Both the position numbers and the translations under genes were made by a program. Below are positions 25,392 to 34,758 of a stretch of DNA of 64,000 nt, piece by piece. Origin of the DNA: Vibrio maerlii (GTDB lineage: Bacteria > Pseudomonadota > Gammaproteobacteria > Enterobacterales > Vibrionaceae); assembly GCF_003415655.1 (NCBI RefSeq), contig NZ_QRHC01000006.1, forward strand, positions 266,746-330,745, read 5' to 3'. The stretch's first letter is position 1. Every line of letters begins with the position of its first letter. A model generated the notes under the pieces. That model was not told the DNA's origin. It saw only the letters and a program-made list of their open reading frames with translations, and made no database searches.

Positions 25392-26462
25392 ATGAGCGGT
25401 AATGCTATGCCTAGAAATCATCAACTCAATAATGAACCGCCGGTTACACTATCGGTGATCGTGCCTTTTTATAATGAAGCTGAAGTGTTACCCGAATGCC
25501 ACCAGCGTTTAACCAAAGTTCTGGAAGACCTACAAGTGCGCAGTGAAATCGTCTATGTCGACGACGGTAGCAGTGATAATAGCCGTCAAATTGCACAGCG
25601 TTTATCTTCAGAAAGTTGCCTAGTAAGGTGTGTAGGGTTAAGTCGTAATTTCGGTAAAGAATCGGCGATGAGTGCGGGGCTTGAGTATTGTCGCGGTCTA
25701 GCTGTGGTGTTGATTGATGCAGATCTTCAAGATCCACCTGAGTTGATTCCTCAGATGCTTGAAAAATGGCGTGAAGGGTACGACGTGGTCAACATGCAGC
25801 GCAAGAATCGCGACGGTGAAACCTGGATGAAGAAATTTACCGCAGCGTCTTTCTATCGCGTAATGAACTTCTTCTCCAATATGAATATTCCAGAGAACGT
25901 TGGTGATTTTCGTTTGTTAAGTCGTGAAGTTGTAGACCATATAAATCAGCTGCCAGAAAAAAACCGCTATATGAAAGGCGTGTTTACATGGCCTGGTTTC
26001 AAACAAGCGACGATACAGTTTGACCGAGATGCACGTCATAGCGGGGAAACTAAGTGGAACTATTTAAAACTCATTGGCTTGGCGGTTGATGGCATTACGT
26101 CTTTCTCAATCAGACCGCTACGCATTGCCACTGTTCTAGGAACTTTGATTGCACTTAGCTCGTTTGTTTATGGTGGCATTATCGTCGCTCAAACTCTGCT
26201 TTACGGTTCAAATCCCGATGGATACCCATCACTTATGGTCGTTCAACTTGCGATTGGTGGTATTCAGCTACTGACAATAGGCGTGCTCGGCGAGTACATC
26301 GGCCGTATCTTCACTGAAGTTAAAGGTCGTCCAATCTACCTCATTCAAGAAGTGACCGATGTGGTTCCTCAGGATGCTAAGAAGCAACGAGTATTAAACC
26401 GCTTCGCGCAAGTAAATCAAACCTCATCTATATACCCAGTTAAAATGAAGGAGTCGGCGTAA
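25392..26462 (+). CDS. GT2 glycosyltransferase, polyprenyl-phosphate sugar synthase (ArnC/GtrB-like)
   Basis: 356 aa. GT-A domain residues about 17-240: LSVIVPFYNEAEVLP, VDDGSSDNS, LSRNFGKESAMSAG, LIDADLQDPPEL, and the GDFRLLSR motif of the DPM1/GtrB/ArnC family. Two membrane helices at about 240-262 and 275-300 anchor it. It transfers a nucleotide-activated sugar to undecaprenyl phosphate on the cytosolic side. First of a three-gene operon (stop overlaps next ATG) with an ArnT-type transferase and a GtrA-type flippase. Confidence 0.92.
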   Translation: MSGNAMPRNHQLNNEPPVTLSVIVPFYNEAEVLPECHQRLTKVLEDLQVRSEIVYVDDGSSDNSRQIAQRLSSESCLVRCVGLSRNFGKESAMSAGLEYCRGLAVVLIDADLQDPPELIPQMLEKWREGYDVVNMQRKNRDGETWMKKFTAASFYRVMNFFSNMNIPENVGDFRLLSREVVDHINQLPEKNRYMKGVFTWPGFKQATIQFDRDARHSGETKWNYLKLIGLAVDGITSFSIRPLRIATVLGTLIALSSFVYGGIIVAQTLLYGSNPDGYPSLMVVQLAIGGIQLLTIGVLGEYIGRIFTEVKGRPIYLIQEVTDVVPQDAKKQRVLNRFAQVNQTSSIYPVKMKESA

Positions 26463-27949
26463 TGACTCAGCAAGCGGCAACTCAGCAAACAACAAATAGT
26501 CATTCTCTGTTTAATCGCCGTACTCTTTGGGTACTGTTTCTCTCCGCTGTCGTGATTCGAGTTATCTCACTGGGTTTATACCCGTTGATGGATACAACAG
26601 AAGCACGATACGGCGAGATGGCCCGTTTGATGGTTGAAACGGGCAATTGGTTGACTCCGCAATTCGATTACAACGTTCCATTTTGGGGAAAGCCGCCACT
26701 ATTCACATGGATGAGTGCGACTGGGATTGAGCTGTTCGGAGTCAATGAATTTGCAGTGAGAATGCCGCATTGGCTTGCCGGTGTGCTAGCAATTGGTGTG
26801 ACAGCTTTCTTAGCAAAGCGTTTAAAGCTTGATGCTCTGATCTCCAGTGTTGTTCTTGCAACCACAGGTGTGTTCGCTATCTCAGCTGGTGCAGTGATGA
26901 CAGACATGGCACTAACGCTAGGCATGGCGGTTGCGATGACAGGTTTTTACTTGTGTTGGTTAGATGCTGAAAAAAACGCAGGGGCGCCGCACAAGTGGGG
27001 GTACTTCGGCTTTATTGGTTTAGCTATCGGTTTGCTGGCAAAGGGCCCAGTGGCGATTGTTATTTTCGGCCTTGCAGTATTCCCTTGGATGGTTATTCAG
27101 CACGGTATTATTGGTGCTTTTGTCGAGCTTTGGAAACGTTTCCCATTGGTCAAGGGAAGTTTACTCATGTTAGTAATTGCTGTGCCTTGGTACGCATTGG
27201 CGGAGCAGGCGACACCGGGATTTATTGACTACTTCATTGTTGGTGAGCATTTCAAACGTTTTGTTGTGAGTGGTTGGGAAGGGGATTTATACGGCAGTGC
27301 ACACGATGAGCCTCGAGGTAAAATCTGGCTCTTCTGGTTATCTTCAGCAGCCCCTTGGTCTATTGTTTTGCCACTGTTGTTCATTCGTAGTGGTAAATCA
27401 CTGAAAGAAGTGTCGCAGCGATATGATGGTGCGATGAGCTTTGCAATGTTATGGCTTATTTCACCAATGATTCTCTTCACGTTTGCGGGCAATATCCTTC
27501 CAGCATATGTACTACCAGGTGTGCCTGCGCTTGGGATTCTGATTGCAATGCTTGTTAAAGAACAAGATCAAAAGTGGTTCAAAGGCGTTGCGGCAGTTAT
27601 CCCGGTGTTGTTAATTGGTGCGGTTATTTTCTTGAACCTAGGTAAAGCGGATACTCGAAGTGATAGAGCTATCTTTGAAAACATTGAAGCTGAACTACCA
27701 AGCTTTTATGTCGGTAAGCGTCCTTTTTCTGGTCAGTTCTACAGTTCAGGCCAGGCCCTGAAAGTGGAGTCGGATGATGAGATCGAATCACAACGTTTTT
27801 ACCTGATTGGCAAGAGAAGCAAAGTGGTTGATTACATCGAGACACATCAACTGGATTGCCAACTAGAGTTTAAGGCAAAGACAAAACGAATGGTTTATCT
27901 ATGTGATCAAAGTTATGACCAATCGTTGATGGTCAGCTCTACCCAATAA
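26462..27949 (+). CDS. ArnT-like glycosyltransferase (GT39/GT83, membrane)
   Basis: 495 aa, about ten membrane segments. Family motif near the N-terminus: YPLMDTTEARYGEMARLM, including the catalytic-type acidic residues DTTEARY, then FWGKPPLFTW and FAVRMP. C-terminal 90 residues are periplasmic. ArnT-family enzymes move a sugar from undecaprenyl phosphate to lipid A or another periplasmic acceptor. The start overlaps the preceding stop (TAATG). The sugar and acceptor here are unknown; no arnA/arnB genes are present, so the L-Ara4N pathway is not supported. Confidence 0.9.
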   Translation: MTQQAATQQTTNSHSLFNRRTLWVLFLSAVVIRVISLGLYPLMDTTEARYGEMARLMVETGNWLTPQFDYNVPFWGKPPLFTWMSATGIELFGVNEFAVRMPHWLAGVLAIGVTAFLAKRLKLDALISSVVLATTGVFAISAGAVMTDMALTLGMAVAMTGFYLCWLDAEKNAGAPHKWGYFGFIGLAIGLLAKGPVAIVIFGLAVFPWMVIQHGIIGAFVELWKRFPLVKGSLLMLVIAVPWYALAEQATPGFIDYFIVGEHFKRFVVSGWEGDLYGSAHDEPRGKIWLFWLSSAAPWSIVLPLLFIRSGKSLKEVSQRYDGAMSFAMLWLISPMILFTFAGNILPAYVLPGVPALGILIAMLVKEQDQKWFKGVAAVIPVLLIGAVIFLNLGKADTRSDRAIFENIEAELPSFYVGKRPFSGQFYSSGQALKVESDDEIESQRFYLIGKRSKVVDYIETHQLDCQLEFKAKTKRMVYLCDQSYDQSLMVSSTQ

Positions 27950-27950
27950 G

Positions 27951-28379
27951 TTGGTAATCTCAGTGCGTATTGCAAAGTTTGCATTTGTCGGAGGTATCGG
28001 CTTTGCTGCCGATACTATCGTGCTATTTATCATGATCAAGTTGTTTGTGTTGCCAGTAATGGCGGCGAGAGCAATAGCTTTCATCGTTGCGGCGACAGTA
28101 ACTTGGTTTGGCAATCGAAATTTAACCTTCTCAGACCAAACTAAACAACCTAAGCTGCAGCAATGGTTCAAATTCATGGGTGGAGCGCTCTTCTCCGCAA
28201 TACCAAACTTGATCGTGTTCAAGCTGTGTTTACTTTTGACAGAGACCCCAAGCGACCTGTGGATTTTTGTTAGTTTAGCAATGGGTGTGTTGGTAGGAAT
28301 GGTGAGTAACTTCTTGCTCAGTAAGTTTTGGGTATTTAGATCCAAAGAGGTCATCGCTAATCATCAACGATCGAACTAA
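27951..28379 (+). CDS. GtrA-like membrane protein (sugar-lipid flippase family)
   Basis: 142 aa with four membrane segments (about 8-30, 36-57, 77-98, 105-128), the GtrA layout; FVGGIGFAADTIVLF and TVTWFGNRNLTF are characteristic. It likely flips the undecaprenyl-phosphate sugar made by the first gene. The start is TTG at 27951, one base after the previous stop; a GTG at 27963 is an alternative. Ends the operon, with a strong terminator 18 bp later. Confidence 0.88.
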   Translation: MVISVRIAKFAFVGGIGFAADTIVLFIMIKLFVLPVMAARAIAFIVAATVTWFGNRNLTFSDQTKQPKLQQWFKFMGGALFSAIPNLIVFKLCLLLTETPSDLWIFVSLAMGVLVGMVSNFLLSKFWVFRSKEVIANHQRSN

Positions 28380-28397
28380 TCGCAACAAGTGGATAGC

Positions 28398-28426
28398 AAA
28401 AGAGCGACCAAATCGGTCGCTCTTTT
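28398..28426. terminator. Bidirectional terminator
   Basis: AAAAGAGCGACC and GGTCGCTCTTTT form a 12-bp perfect stem with a five-base loop, with A and T runs for both strands. It separates the glycosylation operon from ygiQ. Confidence 0.9.
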
Positions 28427-28436
28427 ACTGTTTTTA

Positions 28437-30755
28437 TTAACGGCGCTTGGGCTTTCGGTTGCCTTGTGTAGGTTTGCTGCCAGCAGGCTTACCTTGGCTG
28501 CTCTTTGGCTTGCCACGATTAGGCGTGCCGTTTGAGTTACTTGAGTTTGTTGAACCATTACGGTTGCCGTTCTTCGGCTTGTTACCACCTGAACGCTTAC
28601 CACCACTCATTTTCTCAAAGCCAGGTTGGTTTTTAGTATGCTTAGTTGCAAAGCGGTTCGCACCATGGCGACCGGATTTACGACGCTGCGCAGGTGTTTG
28701 AGTATCGAGATCTGCCTCGGGAACTAAGCAATTTGGCTTGTCACCAATCAGGTGTTTCTTACCCATGTTGATTAGCGCTTCACGGATCATTGGCCAGTTA
28801 TCAGGATCATGATAACGAAGCAGCGCTTTGTGTAAACGACGCTGACGTTCGCCCTTAGCGACAGGTACATCTTCACGCTTCTTGTACTTTACTCGCTTGA
28901 GAGGGTTAGTCTCGGAATAGTACATCGAAGTCGCATTACACATCGGTGATGGATAGAAGTTTTGTACCTGATCACACTCAAAATTGTTACGTTTCAACCA
29001 CAGCGCTAGGTTCAGCATATCTTCATCTTCTGTACCTGGGTGAGCAGAAATGAAGTAAGGGATAAGATACTGCTTTTTACCCGCTTCTTGGCTGTACTTC
29101 TCGAACATTTCTTTAAAGCGATCATATGTACCCATGCCAGGCTTCATCATAAGATCCAACGGACCTTTTTCAGTATGCTCAGGGGCAATCTTGAGATAAC
29201 CACCAACGTGGTGAGTCACAAGCTCACGCACGTATTCTGGTGATTCAATCGCCAGGTCATAACGAACACCAGATGCGATCATTACCTTCTTAATCCCCGG
29301 CACGTTACGTGCCGCGCGATACAAGTCGATAGTGTGTTTATGGTCTGTATTGAGTTTGCTACAGATACCCGGGAATACACACGATGGACGACGACACGTC
29401 GCTTCGGCTTTTGGTACGCTACAACCTAAGCGATACATGTTTGCTGTTGGACCGCCTAAGTCAGAGATAGTGCCGGTAAAGCCAGGAACCTTGTCACGGA
29501 TCTCTTCTAGCTCTTCAATAATTGATTCTTGAGAGCGGTTTTGAATGATACGACCTTCGTGCTCAGTGATTGAACAGAAAGAACAACCACCGAAACAGCC
29601 ACGCATGATGTTGACAGAGGTCTTGATCATGTCGTAAGCCGGTATCTTCGCTTTGCCATACATAGGGTGAGGAACACGCGCGTAGGGTAGGCCAAAGACA
29701 AAGTCCATCTCTTCTGTTGTCAGTGGGATCGGTGCTTGGTTTACCCAAAGCTCACGATCGCCATGACGTTGAATCAAAGCGCGACCTGAATATGGGTTGG
29801 TTTCCAAATGCATAACACGGCTAGCGTGCGCATAAAGAATACGGTCGTTATTTAACTTTTCAAAAGGTGGCAGACGTACAGCCGTGGTTTCTGCATCGTG
29901 TCGAGAAGCGCCAACCGTAATAGGCTTTGCTTCTTCCTCTTTTGGATCGAAGCTGGTTGCCTTTTTAGACGTCTCACATTGCTCTTCCGTCGCATATGGG
30001 TTAATTGGAACAAATGTCGCTTTGCTCGGTTTTTCAATACGAGAGGAATCAATGATCTTAAAACGTTCTGGTGCTGCAGGTAGGTTGACTGCCGTACCAC
30101 GAATGTTGGTCATTTCGCTAATCGGCTCTTCATTCGCTAAACGATGTGCAACTTCTACCAGAGCACGCTCTGCGTTACCAAATAGAAGAATATCTGCTTT
30201 GGCATCAAACAAAACCGAACGACGAACTTTGTCAGACCAGTAATCGTAGTGAGCAACACGGCGCAGACTCGCTTCGATACCACCAAGAACAATCGGAGTG
30301 CCTTTGTAAGCTTCGCGGCAGCGTTGCGAGTAAACCAGAACAGCACGGTCGGGACGTTTACCGCCTTCGTTGTTCGGTGTGTACGCGTCGTCATGACGCA
30401 GTTTGCGGTCCGCAGTATAGCGGTTGATCATCGAGTCCATGTTACCTGCGGTAATACCAAAGAATAGATTTGGCTTACCGAGCTTCATGAAGGCATCTTT
30501 ATTTTGCCATTCTGGCTGTGCAATCACACCAACACGGAACCCCTGAGCTTCTAGCAAGCGACCAATGATAGCCATACCAAAGCTTGGGTGGTCAACATAT
30601 GCATCACCAGTCACAATAATAATGTCACAGCTATCCCAGCCTAGAGCTTCCATTTCTTTGCAATTGGTTGGCAAGAATGGAGCACTGCCGAAGCATTCAG
30701 CCCAGTACTTTGGATATTGATTGATAGGAGTGACTTCTTTTTGCAAGTTGTGCAT
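28437..30755 (-). CDS. ygiQ: YgiQ family radical SAM protein
   Basis: 772 aa. N-terminal domain (about 1-360) with B12-binding-like parts ([19 protein letters not shown]). Radical SAM core near 385-620 with the cluster motif [11 protein letters not shown] (C-x3-C-x2-C). The C-terminal DUF3362 region is near 620-700, followed by a low-complexity basic tail rich in Asn, Gly, Ser and Lys (from about 715). Function of YgiQ is not established. Monocistronic. The tail is longer than needed for the fold and probably disordered, possibly nucleic-acid binding. Confidence 0.93.
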   Translation of the reverse strand: MHNLQKEVTPINQYPKYWAECFGSAPFLPTNCKEMEALGWDSCDIIIVTGDAYVDHPSFGMAIIGRLLEAQGFRVGVIAQPEWQNKDAFMKLGKPNLFFGITAGNMDSMINRYTADRKLRHDDAYTPNNEGGKRPDRAVLVYSQRCREAYKGTPIVLGGIEASLRRVAHYDYWSDKVRRSVLFDAKADILLFGNAERALVEVAHRLANEEPISEMTNIRGTAVNLPAAPERFKIIDSSRIEKPSKATFVPINPYATEEQCETSKKATSFDPKEEEAKPITVGASRHDAETTAVRLPPFEKLNNDRILYAHASRVMHLETNPYSGRALIQRHGDRELWVNQAPIPLTTEEMDFVFGLPYARVPHPMYGKAKIPAYDMIKTSVNIMRGCFGGCSFCSITEHEGRIIQNRSQESIIEELEEIRDKVPGFTGTISDLGGPTANMYRLGCSVPKAEATCRRPSCVFPGICSKLNTDHKHTIDLYRAARNVPGIKKVMIASGVRYDLAIESPEYVRELVTHHVGGYLKIAPEHTEKGPLDLMMKPGMGTYDRFKEMFEKYSQEAGKKQYLIPYFISAHPGTEDEDMLNLALWLKRNNFECDQVQNFYPSPMCNATSMYYSETNPLKRVKYKKREDVPVAKGERQRRLHKALLRYHDPDNWPMIREALINMGKKHLIGDKPNCLVPEADLDTQTPAQRRKSGRHGANRFATKHTKNQPGFEKMSGGKRSGGNKPKNGNRNGSTNSSNSNGTPNRGKPKSSQGKPAGSKPTQGNRKPKRR

Positions 30756-30968
30756 ATTTTGACCTCTAAAATTCGAGGCGGGAATTATAGCGAGGTTACA
30801 AGCACAAAACTACCTCTAATCCCGTCTGAATGAAGAAGGCAATTGCCATATTTGAATTGACCTACAAGCATTGTGGAATAAGGGTTAGTGGGAAGTTGTG
30901 GAAGATGACATCGACGAGGCGAATTTGATATCATCGCCGACCAAATTGCAGAGATAACATAAACCACC

Positions 30969-31646
30969 ATGCTTAATAGTATTTTAATGACATTTCCCGC
31001 CATGTTATTTGGCGCTCAATTGATCTTAACGCTCGTGCTTGTGAAAGGCGATATCTGCCCAGGACAGCGTGGTAGAGTACATAAAATGATTCCACTAATC
31101 GCATTTATGTGGATGACGGTGGTATCACTAAAACTAGAAGCATTACTAGTGGTGTTTGCCCTTACTTATTTCTTTAGTCAGGTGCAAATTAGTAAAACTC
31201 GTGATAAAGGCCCGCTGTGGGCATTGCACTTAGCGAACGGTTTGGGGATTAGTTTTGTATTCTTGAACGCAAATCTTAATTCAACCTATACGATTATTTT
31301 CTCTGTACTGCAGATTTTGTGGCTAGGAGCAGTATTTGGTCAGTTGATGCTGATTGTCGCTCGCTCGCGCCTTCAAGCGTTCCACCGTATCTTACCGGTG
31401 AGTGGTATCATTAGTTCTACACTGATTGTCATCGTAACAGCGGTGTATGCTGCTGGGTTAACCGATGAACAAATTGCCATCATAATGCAACCATTCTTGA
31501 TAATGTTCGCACTACTTGTACTTACCAATGTTATCTGGTGTTGGCACCTATTAACCCGTAAAGAAGTACATAAGGTACAAATTGGCGTAGCAGTCGTTTC
31601 TGCAATTGCAACGGTAGTGGTGTCTCAAAGCCTTTACGTAGTGTAA
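30969..31646 (+). CDS. Membrane protein of unknown function
   Basis: 225 aa with six to seven membrane helices (about residues 5-25, 39-68, 82-95, 101-125, 137-160, 169-190, 202-222). No charged catalytic motif is apparent. Divergent from ygiQ and 111 bp ahead of the DUF4250 gene. Not recognised; likely an inner membrane protein confined to Vibrionaceae and relatives. Confidence 0.7.
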   Translation: MLNSILMTFPAMLFGAQLILTLVLVKGDICPGQRGRVHKMIPLIAFMWMTVVSLKLEALLVVFALTYFFSQVQISKTRDKGPLWALHLANGLGISFVFLNANLNSTYTIIFSVLQILWLGAVFGQLMLIVARSRLQAFHRILPVSGIISSTLIVIVTAVYAAGLTDEQIAIIMQPFLIMFALLVLTNVIWCWHLLTRKEVHKVQIGVAVVSAIATVVVSQSLYVV

Positions 31647-31757
31647 ATAATTCGCAATTTTGGCGTGATATCACTGTACGTTTGTTCATCTAGGTCTAAG
31701 CTTTTATGTAAAGGCGTATCGCCATTATGGAGCATCTTGCTTTTAAGGAGAGAAGGC

Positions 31758-31958
31758 ATGGATCTTAGTAACGTAAATAGCTTTGATAGCATCATCCTAT
31801 TAGGAATAGTGAACGAAAAATTACGACTTGAGTGTGATTCCTTTGAAGAACTCGTTGCCATGTACGAAATGGACGTTGAAGGGGTCATTGGAAAACTCGA
31901 TATGCTTGGATATCAATACGACCCGCTCACCAATCAATTTAAATCTTACAGTCGTTAA
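31758..31958 (+). CDS. DUF4250 small protein
   Basis: 66 aa from the ATG at 31758, which follows AAGGAGAGAAGGC, an excellent ribosome site; the longer frame from 31665 is rejected. The sequence (MDLSNVNSFDSIILLGIVN, LRLECDSFEELVAMYEMD, GYQYDPLTNQF) matches DUF4250, short helical proteins of unknown function found in varied bacteria. Confidence 0.85.
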   Translation: MDLSNVNSFDSIILLGIVNEKLRLECDSFEELVAMYEMDVEGVIGKLDMLGYQYDPLTNQFKSYSR

Positions 31959-31994
31959 TCGCCTAACATTCTCAAACCCGCAATATCTAGCAAC

Positions 31995-32906
31995 CTAAGC
32001 CACTTTGATACCGTCAAGGTGGCTTTTGCATTGTTGGCGAGCTGTATTAAAGAAAGCCTGCAAATAGCGCTTATCTTTTTCTGAATCACGAGTAGCGGCA
32101 AACAGTCTTCGCCACAATCCTTTTCCTAACGGTTTGCTAGTGATCAGACCTTGACGAGAAAACTCGCTGATCGCCCAGTTCGGTAGGGCTGCAACACCTA
32201 ACCCAGCAGAGACCATTTGTACCAACATCAAAGTATTATCAGCTTGTTTCCATTTGTTTGGCTCAATACCTCCTGGTTGTAAGAAGTGTTTGACCACATC
32301 CAAACGTTGTTTCTGTACAGGATAGGAGAGCATTGTTTCTGATGCGAGATCTTGTGGTTCGACAAATTGCTTGTCCGCAAGCGGGTGAGCCGTGGATGTG
32401 ATGAGCCGCATTTCGAAATCAAACAACGGCTCATAATGAATATCCGAACGAGGTTGTATATCTGAAGTAATGACTAGATCGAGCTCTCCTGCCTGCAAAG
32501 CGGGTAATGGCTCAAAACCAAAACCAGAGGAGAAATCGAGTGTCACGCTTGGCCAGGCTACTTGGTATTCTTTAAGTGCTGGCATTAACCATTGGAAGCA
32601 GGAATGGCACTCGATAGCCATGTGCAGTCGACCATTTACGTCTTCTTTGAGGCTCGCGATCTCATTTTCTGTCTTGGCGATCTTAGGTAATACTTCATCA
32701 GCGAGTTTTAATAGCAATTCACCCTCAGAGGTAAATTTAACCGGCCTAGTTTTGCGAATGAACAGTTGTCCGCCAATCCTAGACTCTAGATCCTTGATTT
32801 GATGAGAAAGCGCAGACTGAGTTAAATGCAATGATGTTGCTGTCGCCGTCAATGATCCTGTGTCACGCAATGAGGCTAACGTGCGTAAGTGTTTTATCTC
32901 TATCAT
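31995..32906 (-). CDS. metR: MetR, LysR-type regulator of methionine synthesis
   Basis: 303 aa. Winged HTH residues 1-60 (MIEIKHLRTLASLRDTGSLT, HLTQSALSHQIKDLESRIGG), and the MetR-type effector domain (AIECHSCFQWLMPALKEYQ, FGFEPLPALQAGELDLVITSD). It senses homocysteine and activates metE and related genes. A MetJ double box lies 71-86 bp upstream of its start, the classical double control of metR. metE is not adjacent. Confidence 0.92.
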   Translation of the reverse strand: MIEIKHLRTLASLRDTGSLTATATSLHLTQSALSHQIKDLESRIGGQLFIRKTRPVKFTSEGELLLKLADEVLPKIAKTENEIASLKEDVNGRLHMAIECHSCFQWLMPALKEYQVAWPSVTLDFSSGFGFEPLPALQAGELDLVITSDIQPRSDIHYEPLFDFEMRLITSTAHPLADKQFVEPQDLASETMLSYPVQKQRLDVVKHFLQPGGIEPNKWKQADNTLMLVQMVSAGLGVAALPNWAISEFSRQGLITSKPLGKGLWRRLFAATRDSEKDKRYLQAFFNTARQQCKSHLDGIKVA

Positions 32907-32976
32907 GAACTTTTCTCATCTCCCTGAGTATTTCTTCACATTCTTTCATCACCATAACGTTTAATTGAGCAGGAGT

Positions 32977-32992
32977 AAACGTCTAGACGTCT
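32977..32992. promoter_or_regulatory. MetJ operator (two met boxes)
   Basis: AAACGTCT-AGACGTCT: the second box is the exact AGACGTCT consensus, the first differs by one base. Tandem met boxes bind MetJ with S-adenosylmethionine. The position upstream of metR fits known repression of metR by MetJ. Confidence 0.85.
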
Positions 32993-33150
32993 AAAGTGGT
33001 GGTGAATTTTGTTTTCATACCAGGAAGTCGGTGAGTTTGAAGATGTGAAAAAGTGAAATATGAACTGAAAATTTCGGGACTGAAATAACGGTATTGATTT
33101 GAAAGAACATCAATGTGTCGAGAAATTGTCGAAAAGTTCAAACTTTTCCT

Positions 33151-33165
33151 ACTGGTCAGATCAGC
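33151..33165. promoter_or_regulatory. FadR-like operator upstream of fadL
   Basis: ACTGGTCAGATCAGC matches the FadR consensus ACTGGTCnGACCAG with one substitution. It lies about 190 bp before the FadL-type gene. FadR control of fadL is known in E. coli and Vibrio. Confidence 0.55.
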
Positions 33166-33167
33166 AA

Positions 33168-33185
33168 TAGGAACGCTTGTACCTA
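33168..33185. repeat. Palindromic repeat copy 1 (fadL leader)
   Basis: TAGGAACGCTTGTACCTA, an imperfect palindrome with outer arms TAGG and CCTA. A near-identical copy is at 33235. Placement just after the FadR-like site suggests an operator or an RNA element. Confidence 0.5.
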
Positions 33186-33234
33186 AACGAGAGCATTTAC
33201 TCTAATTATTGAATTGGTTAATAATTTTAAAGGA

Positions 33235-33251
33235 TAGGAACGCCGTACCTA
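33235..33251. repeat. Palindromic repeat copy 2 (fadL leader)
   Basis: TAGGAACGCCGTACCTA, differing from copy 1 by one missing base and one or two changes in the centre. The centres are about 66 bp apart. The binding protein is unknown. Confidence 0.5.
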
Positions 33252-33357
33252 TTTACTCATTTACGCCGTGTTGTAAAATGCTAGCCAAAACGCCATACGG
33301 ATATCTGGCAATTATTTCCACGGAATGGGTGACTAATACAATAACTTAGGCGCTTTC

Positions 33358-34665
33358 ATGAGTCATAAATTCAACTTCGCTAAATCTGCTCTTCTAATCG
33401 GTTCCGCACTTGCTGCAGCAAATGTAAACGCTGCAGGCTTCCAACTTAATGCCCAATCTGCAACTGGTATCGGTCGCGCATTCGCCGGTGACGCCGTTAT
33501 TGCAGACAACGCTTCAGTGATGGCACGTAACCCAGCAGCAATGGCGTTATTTGATGAACCGTCTTTGTCTTTAGGTTTTGAAACGATTATAACTGACATC
33601 TCTGTGACAGATGGCCATTATAAAGGCTTCACTAAAACGGAAACAGTTGCGACTGAGTATAACGATGCTGGCGGTGCTTCAATCGCCCCCAATATTCACT
33701 ATATCCATCCTATCAATGAGAAATTCGCTTTAGGAATAAATTTATACTCAAATTTCGGTACAAGTACTGAATTTAAAGATTCTAGATTTGTAGGAAGTGA
33801 ATATGGTGGTAAGACGGACATTATGAGCCTCAATTTAGGGGTTTCTGGTTCGTATCGTTTGAACAAGCAATGGAGTGTTGGGGCAGGTTTAGACTTGATT
33901 TATGGCAAAGGAGAGCTAGAGCGAAACGCTAATTTGTCGATTGGTGGTGGCACTTTTGAATTCAAACCATGTGATTTTTGTCAACCACAAGAAATCCCGT
34001 TGCCTGAGTTTACTTCTGAGTTAAATGCATTAAAAGCAGAAGCTGATGGAATTGGCTTAGGTTTCAATATTGGTACTGTATATGAGTTAAATGAAAACAA
34101 TCGCTTTGGTTTGTCCTATCGTTATAGTCCTGAAATCGAAGCCGAGGGAGACATAGAGTTTGTTGGTACAAAATACGATACTTTAACTTTACCTCTTCCA
34201 GATATGGCTGAGCTTTCAGGGTATCATCACATTGATAATACCAAGTTTGCATTGCATTATAGTGTCCAGTGGACTGGTTGGGGTGTTTTCAAAACACTAG
34301 ATGCTAACGGCCCTGCACGTAAAACTCTTAATGAATATCATTGGAAGGACGGCTTTCATTATTCAATTGGTGGTACATATTACTTGAATAGTAATTGGAC
34401 CTTACGTGCTGGTTATATGTATGACGAGAGTGCTCAAGATGAGTTGACATCGATTTCTGTCCCAGACTCAGATCGTCAGTGGTTCTCTACTGGTTTTACA
34501 TACCATATTAATTCTAAGTCTGATGTTGATTTTGGTTTCACTTACTTGATGGGCAAAGACGTAGAGGTCAGTGAGGAAACTGACTTGGGAGTTGTATCGA
34601 CTATTACAGGTACAACTCGCGCCAACGCAATCCTAGTAGGCCTACAATACAGTCGCACTTTCTAA
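33358..34665 (+). CDS. fadL: FadL-family outer membrane long-chain fatty acid transporter
   Basis: 435 aa. Signal peptide ends ANVNAAGFQLNAQSATGIG; the mature N-terminus (AGFQL...) forms the FadL hatch, with the GRAFAGDAVIADNASVMARN motif of the family. The C-terminus ends in aromatic YSRTF, as needed for outer membrane insertion. Its 14-strand barrel carries long-chain fatty acids or other hydrophobics. Flanked by a FadR-like operator and a strong terminator. The Cys pair CDFCQPQ is unusual for the family. Vibrio genomes have several FadL paralogues, so substrate specificity is open. Confidence 0.88.
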   Translation: MSHKFNFAKSALLIGSALAAANVNAAGFQLNAQSATGIGRAFAGDAVIADNASVMARNPAAMALFDEPSLSLGFETIITDISVTDGHYKGFTKTETVATEYNDAGGASIAPNIHYIHPINEKFALGINLYSNFGTSTEFKDSRFVGSEYGGKTDIMSLNLGVSGSYRLNKQWSVGAGLDLIYGKGELERNANLSIGGGTFEFKPCDFCQPQEIPLPEFTSELNALKAEADGIGLGFNIGTVYELNENNRFGLSYRYSPEIEAEGDIEFVGTKYDTLTLPLPDMAELSGYHHIDNTKFALHYSVQWTGWGVFKTLDANGPARKTLNEYHWKDGFHYSIGGTYYLNSNWTLRAGYMYDESAQDELTSISVPDSDRQWFSTGFTYHINSKSDVDFGFTYLMGKDVEVSEETDLGVVSTITGTTRANAILVGLQYSRTF

Positions 34666-34688
34666 GCCTTAGAAAACACAAATACAAC

Positions 34689-34712
34689 AAGGCCTCGCAA
34701 TTGCGAGGCCTT
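34689..34712 (+). terminator. Terminator after fadL
   Basis: AAGGCCTCGCAA / TTGCGAGGCCTT forms a self-complementary 12-bp stem followed by TATATCATT. Because it is a perfect palindrome it could act on both strands. Confidence 0.8.
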
Positions 34713-34758
34713 ATATCATTCTAGGAGCTAGTCACTGCTCTTAACTAGGAACTAACCC

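Noticed and set aside
26462..28379. L-Ara4N lipid A modification (arn) operon
   Set aside because: ArnT- and ArnC-like folds are present but arnA, arnB, arnD and arnE/F are absent, so the sugar cannot be L-Ara4N by this operon alone.
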